From an uncultured Gemmatimonadota bacterium (GTDB lineage: Bacteria; Gemmatimonadota; Gemmatimonadetes; Gemmatimonadales; Gemmatimonadaceae), in NCBI GenBank assembly GCA_946479015.1, contig CAMLEQ010000031.1, forward strand, positions 1 through 16,203: a DNA stretch of 16,203 bases. Direction: 5' to 3'. Shown piece after piece: positions 7,134 to 13,125 of this stretch (positions within the stretch are counted from its first letter, which is position 1; every line of letters starts with the position of its first letter). The notes below the pieces were generated by a model that made no database searches, was not told the DNA's origin, and worked only from the letters and a program-made list of their open reading frames with translations. The translations under genes and the position numbers were made by a program.

Positions 7134-7614
7134 CGCCCCCGCCGCCACCGCGCGCCACCAGACGATCTACTCCACGCCGAGCGATCGCGAGCTCGTGATC
7201 ACTCGCACCTTCGACGCGCCGCGCTCGCTCGTGTGGGCGGCGTTCACCGATCCGAAGCACCTCCCGAACTGGCACACGGGGCCGGACGGATTCACGATGC
7301 CCATCTGCGAGATCGACCTCCGCCCGGGTGGCTCGTGGCGCTACGTGTGGCGCAACGCGCACGGACGAGAGTTCGAGGCGACCGGCACGTACCGCGAGGT
7401 GGATCCGCCGACGCGCATCGTCGCCGTGACGAATCGAAACGGCGAGGAGCAGATGAGCACGACGACGTTCGCCGAGCAGGACGGGCGGACCACGGTGACG
7501 AACACGATGCGCTTCGCCAGCAAGGCGGCGCGCGATCAGGGGCTCCCGTACGCCAAGGCCGGCACGGAGAGCAACCACGCGCGTCTCGACGCGTACCTCG
7601 CGTCGCGGCGCTGA
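7117..7614 (+). CDS. SRPBCC / AHSA1-like domain protein
   Basis: A 165-residue protein with a short variable N-terminus, then the typical AHSA1 (activator of Hsp90 ATPase homologue) pattern: DRELVITRTFDAPRSLVWAA, FTDPKHLPNWHTGPDGF, the DLRPGGSWRYVWR strand pair, FEATGTYREVDPPTRIV and a C-terminal helix ending LDAYLASRR. This helix-grip fold forms a pocket for hydrophobic ligands; bacterial members are rarely assigned a reaction. Its ATG lies within the end of the ArsR gene and is preceded by AGGAGAAGG, so translation of the two is probably coupled. ArsR plus AHSA1 operons are widespread. A role in ligand binding or in responding to the ArsR inducer is inferred. Confidence 0.9.
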   Translation: MTPRGDAPAATARHQTIYSTPSDRELVITRTFDAPRSLVWAAFTDPKHLPNWHTGPDGFTMPICEIDLRPGGSWRYVWRNAHGREFEATGTYREVDPPTRIVAVTNRNGEEQMSTTTFAEQDGRTTVTNTMRFASKAARDQGLPYAKAGTESNHARLDAYLASRR

Positions 7615-7637
7615 CCACCCGAACGGAGGAACCTCGC

Positions 7638-8030
7638 ATGAAGATCAAACTGACCAGCATTCACGTCGACGACCTGGACAGGGCTCTGCGCTTCTACACG
7701 GAAGTACTGGGATTCGTGAAGAAGACCGACTTCTCGCAGGGGTCGTTTCGCTGGCTGACCGTCGCCTCGCCGGAGGAGCCGGACGGCACCGAGCTGCAGC
7801 TGGCGCTGAACGACGATCCCGCAGCCGGGGCGTACCAGCGGGCCCTGTTTCAGCAGGGGCGGCCCGCGGCCATGTTCTTCACCGCCGACGTCAGGGGCGA
7901 CTACGAGCGCATCAAGGCGCGCGGCGCAGAATTCACCATGCCCCCGACCGAGGTGACCGGATCGACCATCGCCCAGCTGAACGACACCTGCGGCAACCTG
8001 GTGCAACTCACCCAGCTGGCGCGCTGGTAG
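7638..8030 (+). CDS. VOC (glyoxalase/bleomycin-resistance) family protein
   Basis: A 130-residue protein starting MKIKLTSIHVDDLDRALRFY, with GGAGGA 7 nt before the ATG. The open frame extends far upstream, but that part only shadows the AHSA1 gene. Vicinal-oxygen-chelate features are HVDDLDRALRFYTEVLGF, the TELQLAL strand carrying a likely ligand Glu52, and a second beta-alpha-beta-beta-beta module with ADVRGDYERIKARG and DTCGNLVQLTQ. His9 and Glu52 fit metal ligands; the final position, often Glu in the family (GN.(I/V)EL), reads Gln here. Members include glyoxalases, dioxygenases and antibiotic-binding proteins. It begins 23 nt after the AHSA1 stop and is probably the third gene of the ArsR operon. 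The substrate is unknown. Confidence 0.88.
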   Translation: MKIKLTSIHVDDLDRALRFYTEVLGFVKKTDFSQGSFRWLTVASPEEPDGTELQLALNDDPAAGAYQRALFQQGRPAAMFFTADVRGDYERIKARGAEFTMPPTEVTGSTIAQLNDTCGNLVQLTQLARW

Positions 8031-8060
8031 ACCGAGCGTTCAGCCAGGGCGCGACGCACC

Positions 8061-8909
8061 TCACGCCATGACCGCCAGCACCGACAGGTACCGCTCGCCG
8101 AGCGTTCGGTCTCCCTCGATCGTCACCTTCCTCGCCGCCAGCTCCGGGGTGAGCTGCTTGAAGAACAGACGCCACGCCGTGTCCTGATCGAGCGCGATCG
8201 TGGCCGCCGGGGCGACGACGTCGGCGGGCGCGCAGGCATCGAGCGTCCACGCGTCGCGCCCCCTCGCGAGCAGCCACGCGCCGCCGGCATCGCCGCCGAC
8301 CACCACGCTCACCGTCGTGCCCGGTGCGGCGGGCACATCGCGATAGGCGTACGGGAGCGCGTACATGGACACGTCGAGCACGGGGCGGAGCCAGCGCCGC
8401 GACGTGAGCCCCGGCGCGCCCACCGCCTCGCGGATCTGTTGCTGGTGGTGCCACCGCTCGGTGTACTGCCGGCCCAGCTCGAACCAGTTGGGTGACGTCG
8501 TCTCCCCCGCCCACGCCACGGCGAACGGTGCCGGCGCCGCGAGGTCGAGCGACTCGTAGAGCGCGGCGACCCGCGGACCGATCACCTCGTGCAGTTCCAC
8601 GAGCACGCGGGGGCCGAGGCGCCGCATCGCGCGCACCCAGTCCGCGTTCAGTCCGTCGAGATACGCCAGGAGCTGCGCCCAACTCTCCAGCGGCCGTTCC
8701 GGCGGCGCCCCCCACGCGTCGTCGCGGCGCACGGTGAGCTCGCGCAGATCGATGTCGAGCAGGTGCGCGACCACGTCGCGCACGCGCCACCGCGGCGCGG
8801 CGGTGGGCGCGTCCCACCGCTCGGCGGGGAGTGTCCGCAGGAGGGCGAGCAGCTCCGCGTGCAGTGGAGCAAAGAGATCGGTGACGACGAAGGGAAAGTC
8901 CGAAGGCAT
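8061..8909 (-). CDS. Maleylpyruvate isomerase / DinB-like metal-binding protein
   Basis: A 282-residue two-domain protein. The N-terminal DinB-like four-helix bundle has LRTLPAERWDAPTAAPRWRV, then the helix RDVVAHLLDIDLREL with His49, and later QYTERWHHQQQIREAVG with Glu151 and His155. The His, Glu-x3-His set matches the metal ligands I recall for mycothiol-dependent maleylpyruvate isomerase. The C-terminal part (about 205-282) resembles the family's SCP2-like domain, with strands around VSVVVGGDAGGAWLLARG and a final helical segment with TIEGDRTLGERYLSVL. Such proteins are thought to be thiol-dependent transferases or isomerases. Whether this organism makes mycothiol or bacillithiol cannot be seen here. 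The gene is convergent with the VOC gene, 30 nt apart. Its start lacks a strong ribosome site. Confidence 0.82.
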   Translation of the reverse strand: MPSDFPFVVTDLFAPLHAELLALLRTLPAERWDAPTAAPRWRVRDVVAHLLDIDLRELTVRRDDAWGAPPERPLESWAQLLAYLDGLNADWVRAMRRLGPRVLVELHEVIGPRVAALYESLDLAAPAPFAVAWAGETTSPNWFELGRQYTERWHHQQQIREAVGAPGLTSRRWLRPVLDVSMYALPYAYRDVPAAPGTTVSVVVGGDAGGAWLLARGRDAWTLDACAPADVVAPAATIALDQDTAWRLFFKQLTPELAARKVTIEGDRTLGERYLSVLAVMA

Positions 8910-9057
8910 GATGGCTGGATGATGACGCGCTCGAAGATGCGCCGGAACCCCGCCCCCGCGTCAATCGCCACCCCGGCGCCACGCGGGGCCCGCTCCTTGC
9001 GCAACCCCGCCCCTTCATCCGCGCGACCCCGCTCACTCTCGACACGAAGGAGGACAT

Positions 9058-9267
9058 GTGGCGGAAATTCCCGTTCAACCCAAGCGAGGCGCGGGCCCCT
9101 GGGTCTGGCTCGTCGCGCTGATCGTCCTGGCGATCATCCTGTGGTTCATCTTCGGCCGCCGGCACACGGCGACCACGACCACCGGACGCGCCACACCCGC
9201 GTACGTGTCTCGCACCCTCGCGGCCCGCACGGGCGTCGCGACGGCGCGATCGGCAATCGAGCAGTAG
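9058..9267 (+). CDS. Small single-helix membrane protein, 69 aa
   Basis: Starting with GTG at 9058, the product reads MAEIPVQPKRGAGPWVWLVA and contains one strong membrane helix at about 14-32 (PWVWLVALIVLAIILWFIF). A basic FGRRH follows, then a Thr/Ala-rich tail. The basic N-terminus and the lack of further helices suggest a bitopic inner-membrane peptide. AAGGAGGA ends only 3 nt before the GTG, which is unusually tight. The nearby ATG at 9056 is in another frame and stops after about 20 codons. No named family is recognised. It lies 22 nt upstream of the PRC-barrel/DUF2382 gene on the same strand, probably co-transcribed. A stress-related envelope role is inferred only from this neighbour. 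Confidence 0.68.
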   Translation: MAEIPVQPKRGAGPWVWLVALIVLAIILWFIFGRRHTATTTTGRATPAYVSRTLAARTGVATARSAIEQ

Positions 9268-9289
9268 TCGCATCGCAGTGGAGGTACCC

Positions 9290-10249
9290 ATGGCGAAAGA
9301 CCGCGAAAGCACCGACCGCACCACCAGCGCATCCCGCAGCGCGAACGATGTCGCATCCAGCGCCGCCGGCGCGTCCGGGGTGGGCCGGCTGGTGACGTTG
9401 AAGGACGCGGATTTCGAGGTAGCCGATGGCTACCCGGATCCGACAGGGTGGGAGGTCCGCGCGGGCAACGCGGACGGACTGAAGGTCGGGAAGGTGGACG
9501 ACTTGCTGGTGGATCCTGATGCGCGGCGCGTGCGCTATCTGGTCGTGAAGCTCGACGACGACATCGCGCGCGGCGGGGACCGCAAGGTGCTCATCCCCGT
9601 CGGCGCCGCCAGGTTGAACGACGATCGGGACAGGGTCGTGGTGCCGGAGCGGGACCGCGACTTCTTCGCCGCGCTCCCGGTGTACGAGCCCGGTCGCTTC
9701 TCGCGCGAGTACGAGGACCAGCTTCGCGAGCGCTACGCCGGCGCCGCGGTCCCCGCGCCCGAGGCGGGGCGCGACTACTACTCACACGAGCAGTTCGATG
9801 AGAGCCAGCTCTTCCGCGGGCGCGACAGGGAGGCGCGCATCCCGCGCGTGGAGGAGGAGCTCGCCGTGGGGCGGCGGCAAGTCCAGGCCGGCGAGGTGGA
9901 TGTCAGGAAGCGAGTGGAGACGGAGCACGTCTCGCGGGATGTGCCGGTGTCACGCGAGGAAGTGGAGATCGAGCGCCGCCCGGTGGCGGAAGGGGCTGCC
10001 GGTCAGGCCGACCTGCAGGAGGGCGAGATTCGCGTGCCCGTGATGGCCGAGGAGGCAGTGGTCGAGAAGCGGCCGGTGGTGAAGGAGGAGTTCATCATCC
10101 GGAAGCGGCTCGTGCGCGACACGCAGCGCGTCGAGGCGGACGTGCGACGCGAGCGCGTGGACGTGGACAGGCAGCAGTCCGCCGACGCGCAACGGGAGGC
10201 GGCGCGCGACCGGGAGCGCCGCACCGGCGAGGGGCCGCGCGCGCCGTAG
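9290..10249 (+). CDS. PRC-barrel and DUF2382 domain protein
   Basis: A 319-residue, highly charged soluble protein. ATG 9290 has GGAGG 5 nt upstream; a GTG at 9278 would add 4 residues but overlaps that ribosome site. A Ser/Ala-rich leader is followed by a PRC-barrel at about 40-125 (VRAGNADGLKVGKVDDLLVD, then VRYLVVKLDDD and KVLIPVGAARL). After a linker with YEPGRFSREYEDQLRERY come DUF2382-type repeats at about 165-290: RIPRVEEELAVGRRQV, VETEHVSRDVPVSREEVEIE, EIRVPVMAEEAVVEKRPVV and EEFIIRKRLVRD. DUF2382 proteins are often called stress-response proteins in soil bacteria, including radiation-tolerant groups, but the biochemistry is not established. The last 30 residues are mostly Arg, Glu, Asp and Ala. 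It is probably an operon with the small membrane protein upstream. Confidence 0.9.
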   Translation: MAKDRESTDRTTSASRSANDVASSAAGASGVGRLVTLKDADFEVADGYPDPTGWEVRAGNADGLKVGKVDDLLVDPDARRVRYLVVKLDDDIARGGDRKVLIPVGAARLNDDRDRVVVPERDRDFFAALPVYEPGRFSREYEDQLRERYAGAAVPAPEAGRDYYSHEQFDESQLFRGRDREARIPRVEEELAVGRRQVQAGEVDVRKRVETEHVSRDVPVSREEVEIERRPVAEGAAGQADLQEGEIRVPVMAEEAVVEKRPVVKEEFIIRKRLVRDTQRVEADVRRERVDVDRQQSADAQREAARDRERRTGEGPRAP

Positions 10250-10287
10250 CCGCCGCGCGCACGTGACACGATCGTCAGGGCCGGGGC

Positions 10288-10319
10288 GCGGGAGCGCGCG
10301 CGATCGCGGCGCATCCCGC
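10288..10319. terminator. Possible bidirectional terminator between convergent genes
   Basis: In the 78-nt gap between the convergent DUF2382 and kinase genes, GCGGGA at 10288-10293 pairs with TCCCGC at 10314-10319. Nested inside is the perfect 10-bp palindrome CGCGATCGCG (10299-10308). A GC-rich structure here could stop transcription from both sides. No T-tract is present on either strand, so this is tentative. Confidence 0.35.
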
Positions 10320-10327
10320 TACCCCGG

Positions 10328-12541
10328 TCACACCTCCAGCCGGCGCACGATCGCCTGGAAGCGTGGCTCGCCGCGCACCGGATCGAACATGGCGTTCACC
10401 CGGATGTAGGCCACCCACCCGCGCCGGTCCTCGTAGGCTCGCTCGATCCAGTCGAGGGCGCGCGCCGAGTCGCCGAGGCCGAGGTACAGCGTCGCGAGTG
10501 CCACCGGCGACACGTAGCCGTCGCGCGCCTGCGCCGCCAGCCGCGCGAGCAGCGCCTCCGCCTCGGCGCGCTTCCCCCGGCGCGCGAGCGTCCAGCCCAG
10601 CGCGGCGATGGCGTACGTCCCCGCCTCCGGCAGCTCCATCGATTCGCGCAGCACGCGCTCGGCCTCCTCCCATTCCCCCATCTGCGCGAGCGCCATCCCG
10701 TGCACGCGATGGCTCTCCTCCGCCGTGGGATTCATCGCCACCGCGCGCTGCGCGTGATACGCGGCGTCGTTCCAGCGGCGCGCGTAGTAGTGGGCCCACG
10801 CCGCGCTGCGCCGCACGGACACGGACACGGGATCCAGCTCCAGCGCGGTCTCCGCCTCCGCCAGCGATTCCTCCCTGCGCCCGCGCGCCGCGAGGAGGAA
10901 CGCGTACCACTGGTGGGCCGAGGCGTAGCGCGGGTCGAGCTCGATCGCGCGGCGGAACTCCCGCTCCGCGCCCTCCCAGTCCCAATCGTAGATGAACAGC
11001 GTCCACGCGAGCGAGGAATGCGCCTCGGCCACGGTCTCGTCCAGCGCGATCGCCTGCCGCGCGTACGCGCGCGCGCGCTCGAAGCCCTCGTGCACCGGCA
11101 CGCTGCGGTAGTCCACGTGCAGCGAGTAGCAGTCCGCCAGCCCCGCCCACGCCTGCGCGTAGCCGCGATCCTCGGCGATCGCGTCCTCGAAGTAGCGGAT
11201 CCCCTTGGCGACCCCCTCCTTCGTGCGCTTGTTCCACTCGTAGAGCCCCTTCAGGTACAGCCCGTACGCGCGCAGGCTCTGCGTCCGGCGCCGCGGCGCC
11301 GGCTCGGGGAGCTCCGGGCGCGACTTGGCGCGCAGCGTGTCCACGATCGTGCGCGCGATCTCGTCCTGGATCGCGAACACGTCCACCAGCTCGCGATCGT
11401 ACCGCCGCGACCAGAGCAGCCGGCCGTCATCGGTGCTGGTGAGCTGCGCGGTGATGCGGAGCCGGTCCCCCACGCGCCGCACCGTCCCCTCCAGCACCTC
11501 CGCCGCGCCGAGCAGCGCGCCGATCGCGCGCACGTCCTGCGCCTTCCCCTTGAGCGCGAACACCGAGGTGCGCGAGGCCACGCGCAGCCCCTCGACCTTC
11601 GCCAGCGCATCGATCAGCTCGTCGGTGATCCCGTCGCTCAGGTACTCGTTCTCCGGGTCCGGGCTCGCGTTCACGAAGGGAAGCACCGCGATCGAGCGCG
11701 CCCGCGTGGACGCGACGGCGCCGCCGGTGTCACCGGCCTCGAGCGCGGCGATGAAGTCGGCCACCGTGGCGAAGCGCTCCGCGGGGTTCTTCGCGAGCGC
11801 GCGCTCGAGCGCGCGCTCCATCGCGGGCGGCACGTCGGGGCGCAGCACGCGGATCGGGCGCGGCGGCTCGGTCACGTGCTTCGCCATCGTCGCTCTCGCG
11901 CCGTCGCCCGTGAACGGCGGCGCGCCGGCGAGCATCTCGTACACCACGCACGCCAGGCTGTAGATGTCGCTGCGACTCTCGAGGTCGCGCTCGCCGCTCG
12001 CCTGCTCAGGGCTCATGTACTCCGGCGTGCCCACGACGATCCCCGCGCCCGTGAGCGACTCGCCATCGGTCGCGGCGCACGCGTGCGCGATGCCGAAGTC
12101 GGAGAGCACCGCGTGGTCATCGGCGAAGAGGATGTTGGCGGGCTTCACGTCGCGGTGCACCCATCCGCTGCGATGCGCGAAGTCCAGCCCCGAGCCCACC
12201 TGGCGCGCGATGCGCACGGCATCCTTCACCGGGAGTCGCCCCTCCCGATCCAGGCGCTCGCGGAGGGAGCCGCCGGGCGCGTACGGCGCCACGTAGTACA
12301 GCGTGCCGTCCATCTCGCCGGAGTCGATGAGCGGAACGATGTGTGGGTGGGCGAGCCGCGCCGCGATGTCGACCTCGCGCAGGAAGCGCTCGGCGCCGAG
12401 CAAGCTCGCGACGTCGGGACGCAGCACCTTCACCGCCACCTTGCGGGCGTGCTTGCGGTCCTCGGCGAGGTACACGGTGGCCATGCCGCCACGACCGAGC
12501 TCGCGCTCGAGGGTGTAGCGACCGGCGAGGGACGTGGGCAC
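10328..12541 (-). CDS. Ser/Thr protein kinase with TolB-like domain and TPRs
   Basis: A 737-residue protein from GTG 12541 (MPTSLAGRYTLERELGRGGM). The kinase domain spans about 9-268: Gly-rich loop GRGGMATVY (16-24), Lys38 in VAVKVL, Glu56, HRDVKPAN (129-136), DFG (148-150) and activation segment VGTPEYMSPEQ (170-180), so catalysis looks intact. At about 283-400 lies a TolB-N/FlgO-like domain (SIAVLPFVNASPDPENEYLS, later GDRLRITAQLTSTDDGRLLW). TPR-type helices then run to the end (AQAWAGLADCYSLH, EREFRRAIELDPRYASAHQW, DAAYHAQRAVAMNPTAEESH and others). No membrane helix is present between domains, so the protein is probably cytosolic. The open frame continues to 14428 without a natural start, but that part lies antisense or out of frame to other genes. 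Such kinases are often expanded in Gemmatimonadota and Acidobacteriota. Targets are unknown. Confidence 0.93.
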   Translation of the reverse strand: MPTSLAGRYTLERELGRGGMATVYLAEDRKHARKVAVKVLRPDVASLLGAERFLREVDIAARLAHPHIVPLIDSGEMDGTLYYVAPYAPGGSLRERLDREGRLPVKDAVRIARQVGSGLDFAHRSGWVHRDVKPANILFADDHAVLSDFGIAHACAATDGESLTGAGIVVGTPEYMSPEQASGERDLESRSDIYSLACVVYEMLAGAPPFTGDGARATMAKHVTEPPRPIRVLRPDVPPAMERALERALAKNPAERFATVADFIAALEAGDTGGAVASTRARSIAVLPFVNASPDPENEYLSDGITDELIDALAKVEGLRVASRTSVFALKGKAQDVRAIGALLGAAEVLEGTVRRVGDRLRITAQLTSTDDGRLLWSRRYDRELVDVFAIQDEIARTIVDTLRAKSRPELPEPAPRRRTQSLRAYGLYLKGLYEWNKRTKEGVAKGIRYFEDAIAEDRGYAQAWAGLADCYSLHVDYRSVPVHEGFERARAYARQAIALDETVAEAHSSLAWTLFIYDWDWEGAEREFRRAIELDPRYASAHQWYAFLLAARGRREESLAEAETALELDPVSVSVRRSAAWAHYYARRWNDAAYHAQRAVAMNPTAEESHRVHGMALAQMGEWEEAERVLRESMELPEAGTYAIAALGWTLARRGKRAEAEALLARLAAQARDGYVSPVALATLYLGLGDSARALDWIERAYEDRRGWVAYIRVNAMFDPVRGEPRFQAIVRRLEV

Positions 12542-12576
12542 GGCGAACGGCTCCCGCGTGGGGAAGGCGACCCTGA

Positions 12577-12582
12577 AATATA
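12577..12582 (-). promoter_or_regulatory. Possible -10 element of the kinase gene
   Basis: The minus strand reads TATATT at 12582-12577, inside a small AT-rich patch in the 107-nt gap before the kinase. It would give a short leader of about 30 nt to GTG 12541. No good -35 box is seen 16-18 nt upstream, so support is limited to this element. Confidence 0.3.
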
Positions 12583-12648
12583 GGTTCCGGGACGCCACCG
12601 TTCGAGTGGACGCGCGGGAAGCCGCGATGGTTCCCGCAGCTCGGCGGG

Positions 12649-13044
12649 CTATTCGCCTCCGCCCGCCACCTCCGGGCCGGAGCCGAGCGTGCGCCCCGCG
12701 AGCCAGGCCCGGCTCTCCACGAGGCGCTCGTCGATCCGGGTGCGCAGCAGCCAGTTGGGCGATGACATGCACGTGGGCGAGCGGCGGAAGGCGTCGAGCA
12801 ACGCGATGTGTCGCTGCACCGACTCCAGCGACGTGTCCGGTCGAAGCGGCTCGAAGTGCGCCGGCGGCTCCCAGCACATCGCGCCCTTCTCGATCAGCTC
12901 GAGCGCGCGGTCGAAGTCGATCGACGGCGCGATGCGCCGGTAGACGAAGTGGCGAAGGGTGTGGTCGTAGGCGAGACGCCAGGGAGCATCGTCCATGTAG
13001 AACGTCTGGCCGATGGCATCGTCGAGAGGAATGCGCGAGCTCAT
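12649..13044 (-). CDS. Hypothetical protein, 131 aa
   Basis: A small soluble protein beginning MSSRIPLDDAIGQTFYMDDA. I recognise no family. It has an N-terminal strand/turn region, an aromatic segment (WRLAYDHTLRHFVYRRIAP), a helix FDRALELIEKGAMCWEPPAH, a helix SLESVQRHIALLDAFRR, then SPNWLLRTRIDERLVESRAW, and a Gly/Pro-rich end. There are two cysteines and no membrane segment. The ribosome site before ATG 13044 is poor. It lies between the KimA-like permease (81 nt upstream, with a palindrome in between) and the kinase (107 nt downstream), all on the minus strand. The opposite strand is also open here, but less plausibly. I judge it likely to be a real gene from its ordinary amino-acid composition and coherent helices. 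Confidence 0.6.
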   Translation of the reverse strand: MSSRIPLDDAIGQTFYMDDAPWRLAYDHTLRHFVYRRIAPSIDFDRALELIEKGAMCWEPPAHFEPLRPDTSLESVQRHIALLDAFRRSPTCMSSPNWLLRTRIDERLVESRAWLAGRTLGSGPEVAGGGE

Positions 13045-13086
13045 GTTGCTGCAGGGGTGATGCGGGGAGCGGAAGGAAGGAACGGC

Positions 13087-13106
13087 GGAGCGGCCGCGGC
13101 CGCTCC
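13087..13106 (-). terminator. Perfect 20-nt palindrome after the KimA-like gene
   Basis: GGAGCGGCCG at 13087-13096 is exactly complementary to 13097-13106. On the minus strand the structure starts 19 nt after the permease stop codon and is followed by a pyrimidine-rich stretch (CCGTTCCTTCCTT). This is the best terminator candidate for the permease transcript, although it has no uninterrupted T run. Confidence 0.45.
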
Positions 13107-13125
13107 GATCGGGCGGGCGCTGCGG

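Noticed and set aside
8031..8106. CCGAGCGTTC occurs twice near the VOC/isomerase convergence
   Set aside because: One copy lies inside the coding sequence of the isomerase-like gene and 10 nt is too short to claim a functional repeat.
8944..9014. Near-repeat of AACCCCGCCCC in the divergent gap before the small membrane protein
   Set aside because: The copies are short, C-rich and not symmetric; in DNA of this composition that is easily chance.
8008..9324. 438-codon minus-strand frame across the isomerase-like gene and the small membrane protein
   Set aside because: It is out of frame with the recognised DinB-like protein and has no domain pattern.
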